A stretch of DNA of 64,000 nt from Vulcanimicrobiota bacterium (GCA_019637395.1 JAHBVR010000001.1:1-64000); one strand, 5' to 3'. Counted from the stretch's first letter, positions 11,850 to 22,451 are shown. Made by a program: numbers and translations. Notes: a model not told the origin generated them from the sequence alone.

Positions 11850-11948
11850 ATGGCTCAGAAAGACCAAAAAGCGAAGAAAGAAGTGAAAAAGCCCAAAGCC
11901 GATCCCAAACTCAAGAAAGAGAAGAAGTCGAAGAAGAACTACGAATAA
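11850..11948 (+). CDS. Very basic 32-residue protein
   Basis: A short gene with Shine-Dalgarno GGAAGGAG directly upstream of ATG 11850. The product begins MAQKDQKAKKEVKK and is about half Lys, with Glu and Asp interspersed, ending NYE. It ends 54 nt before pyrB. No family recognised. The lysine repetition and lack of hydrophobic residues suggest a disordered nucleic-acid- or polyphosphate-binding peptide. The good ribosome site is the main evidence that it is real. Confidence 0.5.
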   Translation: MAQKDQKAKKEVKKPKADPKLKKEKKSKKNYE

Positions 11949-13332
<1,384 letters not shown>

Positions 13333-13336
<4 letters not shown>

Positions 13337-14568
13337 TCGTCGAGGGACGTCTGGTCGACGCCCATTTTGGCCCCCGCTGGGGCCAGGTGGAAATCCGCGA
13401 CGGCAACATCGCGCGCGTGGGCAACCTGGGAATGCGGCCCGACTTGAAACTGGGCGAAGGCCAGTTGATCTTCCCGGGATTTGTGGACGTGCACACTCAC
13501 CTGCGCCAGGGCGACGAACACAAGGAAGATTTTACCACGGCCACGCGGGCCGCCCTCAACGGCGGCGTCACCTGCCTGCTCGACATGCCCAACAACCCGA
13601 TTCCTCCAGTCACCCAAAAAATGTTATCCGACAAAGAACGAGCCGTGGCCGAGCTACCTGTCGATATCGGCTTTTATGTAGGGGTCGGGCCCGGCACCAA
13701 GCCGTCCGGCCACCGTCACTACAAAGCCTTCATGGGACCCAGTATCGGCCCGCTTTTTTTCCACGACGACGCCGAGCTGGCCGAGACCGTCCAACACTAC
13801 CAGAACTGCCGCTTGACCATGCATTGCGAAGACCCGGAAATGCTGCGCCAGCTGGCCGAGGCCCCCAACCACGAAGCCTCCCGTCCGGAAAAGGCCGAAC
13901 AACAGGCCATCAGCACTGCCCTGGGACTGGCGCGCCGCTATGGTTTTCGCCTGCACGTGGCCCATTTATCCCAGGCCGACAGCCTGCCCGAGCTGATGGC
14001 GGCCGAGCGCCACTCCTGGCCGGATGCCAACGGGCTGCCCGGGGTCGTCTGGGAAGCCACTCCGCACCATCTCTTCTTCGATTGGGACAACCGCAAGCAA
14101 TTTGCCCGCAACCCCTTCCTGAAAATGAACCCCCCACTGCGCAGCGCCAGTACCCGCGCGCGCCTGCTGGAAGCTTTCCTGAGCGGAGCCATCCACTTTC
14201 TCTCCACCGATCATGCTCCCCACACCGTGGACGAAAAGTCCGGCCCCAATCCGTCCGGCGTCCCCCTCCTCGATACCTACGGTTCCTTTGTGAGCTGGCT
14301 CATGGCCCAGGGCATGTCGGCCCGGCAACTGTGCCGTCACGCCTGCGAACTTCCGGGGCTTTTTAGCGGCCGCAAGGTCGGGCGCATCTTGCCGGGCTAT
14401 CGCGGCCATCTCACCGTGCTCGATTGGAATCAGCCCTGGACGGTGCGCGCCGAGGAGTGCCGCACCAAGTGTGGCTGGTCTCCTTTCGAAGGCGTCACCT
14501 TCCCCGCCCGGGTGGCCTATACCATCGCATCTGGACGCCTTTTTCGCCATGGGCTCGAGGTGACCTGA
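13333..14568 (+). CDS. pyrC: Dihydroorotase
   Basis: Cyclises carbamoyl aspartate to dihydroorotate. 411 aa from ATG 13333, which overlaps the pyrI stop. Metal ligands are visible in DVHTHLRQGDE. The carrier-loop region TCLLDMPNNP, the LHVAHLS His and STDHAPH with its catalytic Asp follow. This is the long, class I-like type (over 400 aa), not the 340-aa E. coli form. Third gene of the operon. Confidence 0.94.
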
Positions 14569-14570
14569 AG

Positions 14571-15530
14571 ATGTATGGGCTGTTACGCCAACTGCTTTTC
14601 CGAGTCGACTCCGAAACCGTCCACGAATGGGTGGTGCGCGCCACCCATCTCTTCGAGCCCGTGTTGCGGCTGCTGCCGCCGGCCGATGACCCGGTCGAAG
14701 TAGCCGGTATCTCCTTCCTCAACCGTGTTGGCCTGGCCGCCGGTTTTGACAAAAACGCTCGTTGGATTCGAGTGGCCGAGGCGCTCGGATTCGGCCATGT
14801 GGAGGTCGGCGCGGTCACTCCTCGTCCCCAACCCGGCCATCCACGCCCGCGATTGTTCCGCCTGCCCGAACACAAAGCCCTGCGCAATCGCATGGGTTTT
14901 AACAACGACGGGCTGGAAGTCATTAAAGCCCGCCTGCAGAATGCCCGCCCCCGGCGCATCCGGGTCGGCGTCAATCTGGGCAAGAACGCGGATACCCCCT
15001 TGGAAAACGCGGCGGACGACTACCAGCAGGTCATGGACGGTCTTTGGCACAGTTGTGACTACTTTTCCCTCAATATCAGCAGCCCCAATACCGAAGGTCT
15101 GCGCAGCCTGGCTCAGGTCGACACTCTGCAGGCTCTGCTCGCCCAACTGAAACCGCAACGCCCCCTCTTCTTAAAGCTCAGTCCCGATGAGGAACTGGAA
15201 ACCTATCAAGCCATCGGGGCCCGGGCCCGGGACTGGGGTCTGGCAGGCATCGTTTTCTCCAACACCACCGCCCGCCGGGAAGGCCCTCTCCGCTCGGTGG
15301 ACTCCCTGGGCGGTATCAGCGGGGCGCCCTTGCTGGAGCGCAACCTGGACCTGCTGCGCCGTGTCCAGTGGAGTGTTCCGCTCATCGGTGTGGGTGGTAT
15401 ATGCTCGGGAATGGACGCCATGCGCTACCTCCAGGCCGGCGCCGAGCTGGTCCAGATTTACACCGGTCTGATCTATGCCGGGCCCTCCCTGCCCCGCCAC
15501 CTCGTTCGCGTCATGAAAGGATGCCCATGA
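14571..15530 (+). CDS. pyrD: Dihydroorotate dehydrogenase, class 2 (quinone)
   Basis: Oxidises dihydroorotate to orotate with FMN and passes electrons to quinone at the inner membrane. 319 aa. The N-terminal helix pair typical of class 2 enzymes is short. GLAAGFDKNA, EVGAVTPRPQPG, NRMGFNN, NISSPNT with the catalytic Ser, and the FMN phosphate motifs GVGGI and QIYTG are present. Start ATG 14571 lies two bases after the pyrC stop. Confidence 0.95.
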   Translation: MYGLLRQLLFRVDSETVHEWVVRATHLFEPVLRLLPPADDPVEVAGISFLNRVGLAAGFDKNARWIRVAEALGFGHVEVGAVTPRPQPGHPRPRLFRLPEHKALRNRMGFNNDGLEVIKARLQNARPRRIRVGVNLGKNADTPLENAADDYQQVMDGLWHSCDYFSLNISSPNTEGLRSLAQVDTLQALLAQLKPQRPLFLKLSPDEELETYQAIGARARDWGLAGIVFSNTTARREGPLRSVDSLGGISGAPLLERNLDLLRRVQWSVPLIGVGGICSGMDAMRYLQAGAELVQIYTGLIYAGPSLPRHLVRVMKGCP

Positions 15531-16135
15531 ACAATCCCGATTTCGCCGATTTCCTGCTCGACGAAGGAGTCTTCCAGGTCGGGGATTTCACTCTGAAAAG
15601 CGGTGCTAAATCCTCGTTTTTTCTCAACTTCGGTGAACTGTGCACGGGACGCCAACTGGCCCGGCTGGGCCATTTTTTCGGAGTCGGCCTGCAAGAACTC
15701 AAACCGGCCCCCACGCTGATCTTCGGACCGGCCTACAAAGGCATTCCGCTGGCCGTGTCGCTGGCTCAGGCCCTCAACGGCGATCTCCCCTACTTCAGCT
15801 TCCGCAAAGAAGCCAAAACCCACGGCGAGATTTCCACGCTACTCGGCCGGAAACCGCGCCATGGGGATCGCCTGGTGCTGATCGACGACGTCATCACTAC
15901 CTCGGAGACCAAGGTCGAAGGCATGCTGCAGGTGGCCGAGTATGCTCGCGCTCAGAATATCGAATTGAGCTGGAGCGGGGTGCTGGTGGGCGTCGATCGC
16001 CAGGGCCTGACCCCGGCCGGCGACACCTGGGCCGAAGCCTTCGAGCGCGACCAGAAAGTGCCGGTGCACAGCCTGATCAAGCTGGAGGATTTGCTGGCCC
16101 GCGCCCGCCAGCGCGGGCTCAAGGTGCCCTCATGA
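15527..16135 (+). CDS. pyrE: Orotate phosphoribosyltransferase
   Basis: Transfers phosphoribose from PRPP to orotate. 202 aa. The PRPP motif is VLIDDVITT. Substrate segments FTLKSGAKSSFFLNFGEL and GPAYKGIPLA, and the flexible-loop lysines FRKEAKTHGE, are all present. ATG 15527 with AAAGGA at 15515-15520 is the start and overlaps the pyrD TGA. ATG 15521 is in frame but too close to the ribosome site. Confidence 0.95.
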   Translation: MNNPDFADFLLDEGVFQVGDFTLKSGAKSSFFLNFGELCTGRQLARLGHFFGVGLQELKPAPTLIFGPAYKGIPLAVSLAQALNGDLPYFSFRKEAKTHGEISTLLGRKPRHGDRLVLIDDVITTSETKVEGMLQVAEYARAQNIELSWSGVLVGVDRQGLTPAGDTWAEAFERDQKVPVHSLIKLEDLLARARQRGLKVPS

Positions 16136-16926
16136 CCAGCTACCAGGACCGCCTCCGCCAGGCCGCCCAAAAAGCCGGACACATCCTGTGCCTGGGTATC
16201 GACCCCGACCTGGATCGTCTACCGCTTTCTCTGGACGCCTGGGAAGAATACGTCAACCTGCTGCTCGAGTCGGTTCAGCCGGCCGCCATCAAACCCAACG
16301 CCGCTTACTTCGAGGTCTACGGCTGCGAAGGCTGGGCCTGGCTGGAGCGCCTGTGCGGGCGCTGGCGCGGCAAGCTCCCCATCATTCTGGACGTGAAGCG
16401 CGGGGACATCGGGCCCTCCAGCCGGGCCTACGCCAGAAGCGCTTTTGAACGCCTGGAGGTGGACGCCTGCACGGTCAATCCCTGGATGGGCCGCGACTCC
16501 ATTCAACCCTTCGCCGACTACGCTCCCAAACACGGCTTTTATGCTCTGGTGCGCACCTCCAACCCGGGGCATCGGGATTTGCAGAAGTCAGCGGTAGACG
16601 GTCGGGAACTGTGGCAAAAGCTGCTGCGCGACTTGCCGCAGTGGTTTCCCGGAGCCGGCATGGTGGTGGGTGCCACCGGACCCGAAGACCTGGCCTATAC
16701 CTGTAGCCAGCTGGCCCCCAACTGCCCGCTGCTGATCCCGGGCGTAGGCAGCCAGGGCGGCCAGGCCGGCGAGGTCCTGAACGCCCTGCGCCAGACGGAT
16801 ATCGAGCTGCACCGCGTCAACGTCTCCTCCAAGATCCTCTACGCCCGGGAGGACTACCCCGAGCTGACCCCGGTCGAGGCAGCCCAGAAAGCATTCGCTG
16901 ACTACGCGACCCGGCTACGCCTTTAA
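16132..16926 (+). CDS. pyrF: Orotidine-5'-phosphate decarboxylase, type 2
   Basis: Final UMP-forming step. 264 aa, the longer subfamily. The catalytic Lys-Asp network is in ILDVKRGDIG. LCLGIDPDL at the N terminus, TVNPWMGRDS, and the phosphate-binding PGVGSQGG complete the site. ATG overlaps the pyrE stop. It is the last gene of the operon. Its 3' end overlaps the convergent Uma2 gene by 12 nt and no terminator is visible between them. Confidence 0.95.
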   Translation: MTSYQDRLRQAAQKAGHILCLGIDPDLDRLPLSLDAWEEYVNLLLESVQPAAIKPNAAYFEVYGCEGWAWLERLCGRWRGKLPIILDVKRGDIGPSSRAYARSAFERLEVDACTVNPWMGRDSIQPFADYAPKHGFYALVRTSNPGHRDLQKSAVDGRELWQKLLRDLPQWFPGAGMVVGATGPEDLAYTCSQLAPNCPLLIPGVGSQGGQAGEVLNALRQTDIELHRVNVSSKILYAREDYPELTPVEAAQKAFADYATRLRL

Positions 16927-17448
16927 GAAAAAGGCTCGCAAGGGCACCTCGACTTCCGGCGCAAAAAGCGGGCGGACCGATTCCTCAGGCCGGCACAGCC
17001 TGACTTGCCGGAAGCGGTCGCCCTCCGGCTGGCGGCGTACTTCGACCACTTCGCCCGGCAGGTTGACGATCCAGTATTCCTGAACGCCATTGCGGGCGTA
17101 GAGCCTGCTCTTGCGGTTACGATCGAAGCTCAAGGAAGTCTGGCTGACCTCGATCACCAGATCGGCCCGATCAAAGTCCGTAAGCGGGCTCAGCACAAAG
17201 TCCGGTTGGGGCTGAGAGTCCAGACCCAGTCCCAGATCGCACTGAACCCTGATCAGGTGGGTGTCGCCAAAAAGTCGAACCAGAACGGTATTGGGAAACG
17301 AAACCCCGCAGATGTGATCTCTACCTTGGGGCGGCAGGATCAAAATCTCGCCTTCGATCAACTCGACATTGGGCCCCTCGAGAAAAACTCCCTGGTCGAT
17401 GAGCTGGCAATAAGCTTCGCGCGTCCACAGGTAAGGGGAATGGCTCAT
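16915..17448 (-). CDS. Uma2-family (DUF820) putative restriction-like endonuclease
   Basis: 177 aa from the ATG at 17448. Matches the family: VELIEGEIL, PQPDFVL, DLVIEVSQTS, KSRLYARNGVQEYWIVNL. The PD-(D/E)XK core residues are the Asp of PDFVL, Glu of VIEVS and the following Lys. Uma2 proteins are abundant in cyanobacteria and some other phyla and often come in many copies; their cellular role is uncertain. A start at 17478 would run into the next gene. Confidence 0.85.
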   Translation of the reverse strand: MSHSPYLWTREAYCQLIDQGVFLEGPNVELIEGEILILPPQGRDHICGVSFPNTVLVRLFGDTHLIRVQCDLGLGLDSQPQPDFVLSPLTDFDRADLVIEVSQTSLSFDRNRKSRLYARNGVQEYWIVNLPGEVVEVRRQPEGDRFRQVRLCRPEESVRPLFAPEVEVPLRAFFLKA

Positions 17449-17471
17449 TTTGCTTATTTTTCCCCACGGCC

Positions 17472-18956
17472 TCACCACCCCTGCTGGTCCAAACAGCGGT
17501 AGTGCACGGCCTCTTGCACCTGCTCCAGGTCGATGCGAGGCTTACCGTCCAGGTCAGCCACCGTCTGGGCCACCCGTAGAATCTTCTCCAGAGCCCGCAT
17601 GCTCAAGAACTTCTGACTTGCGTAGTCGAAGACAAAATCCAGGGCTTTTTCTTCGATGACTCCCTTCTCCTCAAAGTAACTTCGAGACAAATCGCGGTTC
17701 AAGCAGCCCCGCCCGGCCTGGCGGGCGCGCGCCCGCAGCACCTTGGCGCGCGCCTGAACGGTGGTGGTTTTGTCCCTGGCCTTCCAACTCTCGCGCAAGT
17801 CCGGTCGCTTGAGCATGACCTGCAGATCCACCCGGTCGCGGATCGGTCCCGACAATCGGTTCAGATACCTGAGCCGGCGATGGTCCGAGCAGCAACAGAC
17901 CTTTTTCTCGTCACCGGCGTAACCGCAAGGACAGGGATTGCAGGCGGCCACCAGTTGAAAGCGGGCTGGATAGCGCACCCGGGTCTTCACCCGGCCCACT
18001 TCCACCCAACCGGTTTCCAAAGCCGTGCGCAGACCTTCCAGGCCGTCCCGGGCAAATTCGGTGACTTCGTCGAGGAAGAGTACACCCTGGTGAGCTCGCG
18101 ATAGCTCGCCTGGACGGTGACTGCCCAGCAAGGCCGGGGTGCTGATATGGCAATGCGGCTGAGCCAGGGGTGCACTCAACTGGTCAGCGCGCGCCTGTCC
18201 CATGGCCGAGGCCACCGAGAGGACTTCTAAAGCCTGCTGCTCTTCCAACTCCGGCAACAAGGCGGGCAAACAGCGGGACAGCATGGTCTTGCCGCAGCCG
18301 GGCGGCCCGATCCAGAGGAGATGGTGGCCGCCGGCGGCGGCCACCTGGAGCACTCGCTTGCCCATCTCCTGACCCAGCACCTCGCCCAGGTCGAGTCCGC
18401 CTTCGACCGGCTCACCGCGGCGGGCCCGGCGTTCTAGCAGGGGGGGTCCTGACGGAAGCCTTTCCAGCATTTCCGCCAGCGACCCGACCGGCCAGAGCTC
18501 CAGACCGTCCAGCCAGTCCACTTCCGGCAGGTTCTCGTTGGGCAGAAAGAGGCGTCGCAAACCGCGTTCCCGCAGGGCCAGAGCAGTGTTCAGCACGCCC
18601 CGCACGGGGCGCACCTCCCCCTCCAGGCTAAGTTCTCCCAACACCACGGAATCGGCCACCAGCTCCGGAGCCACCACTCCGTTTCCGGACAGAAGGCCCA
18701 GGGCAATCGCCAGATCAAAACGGGGTCCTTCCTTACGCAGATCTCCCGGCGCCAGGTTAATGGTGCAACGTCTGGGAGGAATCGGGTGTCCGACACTGCG
18801 CAAGGCGCTGCGCACGCGGTGTACCGATTCACCCACGGCGGTGTCGGGCAAGCCGACGATGTGGAAACCGGGCAGGCCCGAAGCCAGGTCTACTTCCACG
18901 CGCACAAACTGAGCCTCCACCCCGACCAGGGTGGTTGAAAACAACTGAGATACCAT
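17472..18956 (-). CDS. comM: YifB/ComM-family Mg-chelatase-like AAA+ ATPase
   Basis: 494 aa from ATG 18956 (MVSQLFSTTLVGVEAQ). The N-terminal lon-protease-like domain has LPDTAVGESVHRV. AAA+ Walker A is GPPGCGKTM, Walker B LFLDEV, and a Cys cluster NPCPCGYAGD lies before the C-terminal lid. In naturally transformable bacteria ComM is a helicase that drives branch migration during integration of incoming DNA. Its neighbourhood with a secretin-like and pilus-related genes fits that role. It is divergent from the secretin-like gene across a structured 114-nt gap. Confidence 0.92.
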   Translation of the reverse strand: MVSQLFSTTLVGVEAQFVRVEVDLASGLPGFHIVGLPDTAVGESVHRVRSALRSVGHPIPPRRCTINLAPGDLRKEGPRFDLAIALGLLSGNGVVAPELVADSVVLGELSLEGEVRPVRGVLNTALALRERGLRRLFLPNENLPEVDWLDGLELWPVGSLAEMLERLPSGPPLLERRARRGEPVEGGLDLGEVLGQEMGKRVLQVAAAGGHHLLWIGPPGCGKTMLSRCLPALLPELEEQQALEVLSVASAMGQARADQLSAPLAQPHCHISTPALLGSHRPGELSRAHQGVLFLDEVTEFARDGLEGLRTALETGWVEVGRVKTRVRYPARFQLVAACNPCPCGYAGDEKKVCCCSDHRRLRYLNRLSGPIRDRVDLQVMLKRPDLRESWKARDKTTTVQARAKVLRARARQAGRGCLNRDLSRSYFEEKGVIEEKALDFVFDYASQKFLSMRALEKILRVAQTVADLDGKPRIDLEQVQEAVHYRCLDQQGW

Positions 18957-18964
18957 TGAAATGA

Positions 18965-19035
18965 TCCCGCCTTTGCGGGACTCGTACTTCAGAGAATCCT
19001 CTGTGTACGGCTGCATCGCCCTCGGATGCGATGCA
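18965..19035. promoter_or_regulatory. Three tandem hairpins in the comM / secretin-like intergenic region
   Basis: Three perfect or near-perfect stems follow one another: TCCCGC/GCGGGA (18965-18980); CGTAC plus CAGAG with CTCTG plus GTACG (18983-19009); TGCATCG/CGATGCA (19012-19035). None has a U-run on either strand. They lie in the presumed 5' leaders of both divergent genes. Confidence 0.45.
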
Positions 19036-19070
19036 CAGGTTTGTTGAAAGGGGGGAACGAATCCTGCCGC

Positions 19071-19835
19071 ATGAAGAAGCTCTTCCTGGCTCTCCTGCTC
19101 AGCGCTCCCCTGGCGGCCCAGCCCCAATTGAAGGTTTTCCCCCTCTCCAACCGGCCGGCCGCGGCCACCGTGGAACCGGTCAGAGCTCTGTTACAACCAG
19201 GCGAGACCGTTATGGCCGAAGAGCGCCTGCAACGCCTCATCGTGCGCGCCGCCCCCGAGCGATTGGAACAAATTCGTCAGCTTTTGGAAGCCATCGACGT
19301 GGCCGCGCCCCAGGTCTGGATCACGGTGGCCCAGAGCGCCAACCAAAGCTTTTCCAACGGCGGCCTGCTACAGACCGGCCAGGGTCAACAGAATATCGGC
19401 AGCAGCCAGCAGTTATTGGTGATGAGCGGGGAAAAGGGCAGCATTACCGTGGGCGAGGACATTCCCCAGGTCCAACCCTTCTGGAACTTCGCCCACGGAC
19501 TGGGCCTGGTGGCTCCCGGCGTGGTCTTCCAGCGCGTCAGCACCGGCTTCTCGGTGGAACCCACCGTCATCGGTCAGAACGTGCGCTTGCGGCTGACTCC
19601 CTGGCTGGCTTATCAAAGCGCTCAGGGTCCGGGCCGCATCGAGTTCAGCGAGGGCTCCACCCAGGTCACTATGAAGAACGGCGAAACCCTGACCATCAAC
19701 AACGGAGGCAGCAGCAACAATCGGCAAGCCTCGGCCTTCGGCCTGATCATGGGCTTTGGCAGCGCTCAGAACTCGAACAGCAATTCTCTTATCGTCACCA
19801 CGCTGATTCGCGATGAGCCCCCGCCTGTTCCCTAA
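19071..19835 (+). CDS. Short secretin-like exported protein
   Basis: 254 aa from ATG 19071 (signal peptide MKKLFLALLLSAPLAAQ). Residues ~25-85 resemble a secretin N-domain: EERLQRLIVRAAPERLEQIRQLLEAIDVAAPQV follows the pattern of GspD/PilQ N1 modules. The rest has secretin-core-like strands (SGEKGSITVGEDIPQVQ, VSTGFSVEPTVIGQNVRLRL, ENGETLTI-like). It is too short for a full outer-membrane gate, so it may be a modifier or a minimal secretin. The adjacent PilZ protein supports a link with type IV pili or type II secretion. Confidence 0.65.
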   Translation: MKKLFLALLLSAPLAAQPQLKVFPLSNRPAAATVEPVRALLQPGETVMAEERLQRLIVRAAPERLEQIRQLLEAIDVAAPQVWITVAQSANQSFSNGGLLQTGQGQQNIGSSQQLLVMSGEKGSITVGEDIPQVQPFWNFAHGLGLVAPGVVFQRVSTGFSVEPTVIGQNVRLRLTPWLAYQSAQGPGRIEFSEGSTQVTMKNGETLTINNGGSSNNRQASAFGLIMGFGSAQNSNSNSLIVTTLIRDEPPPVP

Positions 19836-19887
19836 CTGCAGGATCGGTGTCACCTCCTGAAAAGCGCCGGGTGTGTTAGCATAGAGG

Positions 19888-20562
19888 GTGTTTTCCCTCT
19901 GGAAGTCCCCCAAAATTCAGTGCCTGGCCTTCGAGTCAGGACTGCTCTATTTTCAGAGCGAAAGCCCCTTGAAGCCGCTCAAATCCTATCAAATCCAGGC
20001 CGAAGTCCCTCAGGATGGACCTCCTCTGAAGGTCAAGATCCCCTTCAAAGTAACCGAGGAAATTCCGTCCACTCCACTCTGGCGGAACCGGGCCGAGCAA
20101 CTCTTTCACAACGCTTGCCGGCATCTTTATGCGGCCCTGGTTGAGAGTCCGGCCACGGCTGACTCACTGGCCCAACTGCTCGATCCTCAGCCCCAGGCGC
20201 AAGAGCTGCGCCGGGCCCCGCGGGCCGAGAAGCGCCTGCGAGCCACCTCTCATCAGTTGCCCGGCTATCGCGGCACCGTGATCGATCTCTCCGTCACGGG
20301 CCTGGGAATGCTGGTGGAAAAAGCCGTTCCCCAGGGCAGCCAGCTCGAGTTCGCCATCGACTTTGAGGAACAGCGCAGCCGCCCACTGGATTTGCGCGGC
20401 CGCGTCTGCTGGTGCCGACCGGAACAAGGAACTGGCTATCGCATCGGCATCGAGTTTGTCGGGCTCTCCCAGCAACAGTCCTGGGAACTGCGCCAGGTTT
20501 TGGAGCGGCTCCTGAAGGCCGAACCGGGCGTAATTTCCGACAGCAACTTCCTGCGCGGGTGA
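19888..20562 (+). CDS. PilZ-domain protein, probable c-di-GMP receptor
   Basis: 224 aa, GTG start at 19888. Residues ~1-100 form a YcgR-N-like beta domain (GLLYFQSESPLKPLKSYQI). The PilZ part carries RRAPRAEKRLRA, an Arg-rich switch with RxxxR, and VIDLSVTGLGML, the D-x-S-x-x-G motif, then RVCWCRPEQGTGYRIGIEF. Both c-di-GMP contact motifs are present, so binding is likely. Encoded 52 nt after the secretin-like gene and convergent with the rhomboid gene five bases away. Confidence 0.85.
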   Translation: MFSLWKSPKIQCLAFESGLLYFQSESPLKPLKSYQIQAEVPQDGPPLKVKIPFKVTEEIPSTPLWRNRAEQLFHNACRHLYAALVESPATADSLAQLLDPQPQAQELRRAPRAEKRLRATSHQLPGYRGTVIDLSVTGLGMLVEKAVPQGSQLEFAIDFEEQRSRPLDLRGRVCWCRPEQGTGYRIGIEFVGLSQQQSWELRQVLERLLKAEPGVISDSNFLRG

Positions 20563-20567
20563 TAACC

Positions 20568-21206
20568 TTAAAACGGGCTCCAGGGAGGCCGGGCCACCCA
20601 GCCGGCCCAACCCAGCAGGGCCAGCAACGCTCCCCAGCGCACCACTCCGCCCACGCGGAAGGCCAGGCAGGCGATCACCCCACCGAGCATTCCGGCAAAG
20701 TGACCGACGTGGTCGACGTTGACGCCCATGCGGGCGGGCACGATGGTCAGCAGCACGCTGAAAATAAACAGGGCCACAAAGCGAAAACGCTCTTCCTCCC
20801 GGGGTGGGCACCAGCAGTGCACCACCCGGGCCGCCCAGATGCCGAAAACCGCCCCCGAGCAACCCAACGAAGTCACCTGAGGGTTGGCCAAAAACGATGC
20901 CGACAGCGAAGCGATGCCGGCGAAGAAGAAAACGTAGATCAGACCCAAAGACCCGAGCACGATCTCCAGTGCCGCGCCGACCATCGAGAGGCTTAGAAAA
21001 TTGCAGCCGAAGTGGACCCAGCCGCCGTGCAAAAAGAGCGGCGCCAGCAGATGCTGAGGGCGCGGATGAAAGCCGTAGAGAGGAGGGCGCGCCCCCAACC
21101 GGCGCAGTTCGGCCACATCGGTGCTGACCCCGCCCAACAGCGCCGCCAGCAGCAACAACGCCAGCAAGACCCAGGTGGCCCGCACCGGGTAAAAGCGCCG
21201 CTCCAT
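20568..21206 (-). CDS. Rhomboid-family intramembrane serine protease
   Basis: About 212 aa with six hydrophobic segments. The catalytic Ser lies in LGCSGAVFG (GxSG) and the His in DHVGHFAGMLGG; HGGWVHFGCNFLSL supplies the usual oxyanion His and Asn region. The start is uncertain. ATG 21206 is used because an upstream extension to 21323 would overlap the 75-aa gene. Cuts substrates within the membrane; the substrate is unknown. Confidence 0.88.
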   Translation of the reverse strand: MERRFYPVRATWVLLALLLLAALLGGVSTDVAELRRLGARPPLYGFHPRPQHLLAPLFLHGGWVHFGCNFLSLSMVGAALEIVLGSLGLIYVFFFAGIASLSASFLANPQVTSLGCSGAVFGIWAARVVHCWCPPREEERFRFVALFIFSVLLTIVPARMGVNVDHVGHFAGMLGGVIACLAFRVGGVVRWGALLALLGWAGWVARPPWSPF

Positions 21207-21267
21207 CGGTTCTGATCGAGGGGCCGGAGCAACAGGTCCTCCGCCCTCTTCGGGACGTTGCCAGGTG

Positions 21268-21495
21268 CTACTCAGGGGGAAAAGCCTCGAATCGTTCACA
21301 GTCGAAAGGTTCCTGCCTGGCAAAGCTCCGGGCCGGTTCCGAATCCATCAGGTAGTCTTCCCGATTGCTCCAGCCAAAAATTTTACAGCGATACTTAACG
21401 TATTCGGTATCGGCAATACCCGGAAACTCGCGGCCCTGTTCCAGCACCTGGAGATTCTTGCAGAGGGCGCAAATGCGGTGCTCGCGCTTCTTCAT
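21268..21495 (-). CDS. Small Cys-containing protein of unknown function
   Basis: 75 aa. CALCKN near the N terminus plus YRCKIFGW and FDCERF give four cysteines, in a spacing that could form a zinc or Fe-S site. The family is not recognised by name. The ATG overlaps the rluD stop by ATGA, so it is translated from the rluD transcript. Confidence 0.6.
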   Translation of the reverse strand: MKKREHRICALCKNLQVLEQGREFPGIADTEYVKYRCKIFGWSNREDYLMDSEPARSFARQEPFDCERFEAFPPE

Positions 21496-22451
21496 CGCAG
21501 CTCTCGCAAAATGGCCTGCATGTCCTCGGGGGCTGGAGCGGTGAATTCCAAAGGACGGTGCTCGACGGGGTGGCGAAATCCCAGGCGCGCGCAGTGCAAA
21601 GCCTGACCCACGATGGCAAACGGATGATTGCGCCTTCCATAGAGCGGATCGCCGACGATAGGAAAGCCCAGCCAGGTCAGGTGCACGCGAATCTGATGAG
21701 TCCGGCCGGTATGAATCTGCAAATCCAGCAGTGAATAGTTGCCGAGGTTCTGACTCACCTCATAGTCGGTGATGGCCGTCTTGCCGCGCGGATTGACGGC
21801 CATGCGAATGCGATCGACGGGATGGCGCCCGATGGGCTGTTCGATACGCCCGCGCGTGGGTTGAGGATGGCCGTGCACGATAGCCTGATAGTGCTTGTTG
21901 ACCAGACGCTCGGAAAACTGGTGGGTCAATCCCAGATGGGCCTGATCATTCTTGGCCACCACCATCAGGCCGGAGGTATCCTTGTCCAGACGGTGCACGA
22001 TGCCCGGCTTCTCTACTCCGCGAATGCCTGACAGGTCCCGGCAGTGGCCCAGCAAGGCGTTGACCAGCGTACCGCTATAGTTGCCCGCGGCCGGATGCAC
22101 CACCATGCCGCGCACCTTGTTGAGCACCAACAGATGCTCATCCTCAAAAACTACATTCAGAGGAATGTCTTCGGCCTCCGGCTCGGCCGGCTCCAGAGCG
22201 GGGATCTCCACCAGGATTTCCTGGCCGGCCTTCAAGCGCGTGGACGCCTTGCCCGGCCGCATCCCCACCAATACCTGACCCGACTCGATCCAATCCTGCA
22301 GCAAGGAACGGCTGCGCTCGGGGAACTGGCCCACCAGAAAGAGATCCAGGCGCATGCCTTCATGCTCGAGCAGCACGCTGACTTCCCGAACCTCATTCTC
22401 CTGCTCCTCGACTTCCTCGTCGAACCAGGCGGGGTCTACTTTACGCCTCAC
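21492..22451 (-). CDS. rluD: RluD-type large-subunit rRNA pseudouridine synthase
   Basis: 319 aa with GTG start at 22451. The N-terminal S4 RNA-binding domain (GMRLDLFLVGQFPERSRS) precedes the RluA-family catalytic core with IVHRLDKDTSGLMVVAK, whose Asp is the nucleophile. LHTGRTHQIRVHL-like and VGDPLYG motifs follow. Converts uridines in 23S rRNA helix 69 if a true RluD; RluC-like specificity cannot be excluded. The start is directly next to the stop of the MFS gene. Confidence 0.92.
   Translation of the reverse strand: MRRKVDPAWFDEEVEEQENEVREVSVLLEHEGMRLDLFLVGQFPERSRSLLQDWIESGQVLVGMRPGKASTRLKAGQEILVEIPALEPAEPEAEDIPLNVVFEDEHLLVLNKVRGMVVHPAAGNYSGTLVNALLGHCRDLSGIRGVEKPGIVHRLDKDTSGLMVVAKNDQAHLGLTHQFSERLVNKHYQAIVHGHPQPTRGRIEQPIGRHPVDRIRMAVNPRGKTAITDYEVSQNLGNYSLLDLQIHTGRTHQIRVHLTWLGFPIVGDPLYGRRNHPFAIVGQALHCARLGFRHPVEHRPLEFTAPAPEDMQAILRELR

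Noticed and set aside
16915-17478. Uma2 with neighbouring genes as a restriction-modification system
   Set aside because: No methyltransferase or specificity gene is adjacent, and Uma2 proteins normally stand alone.
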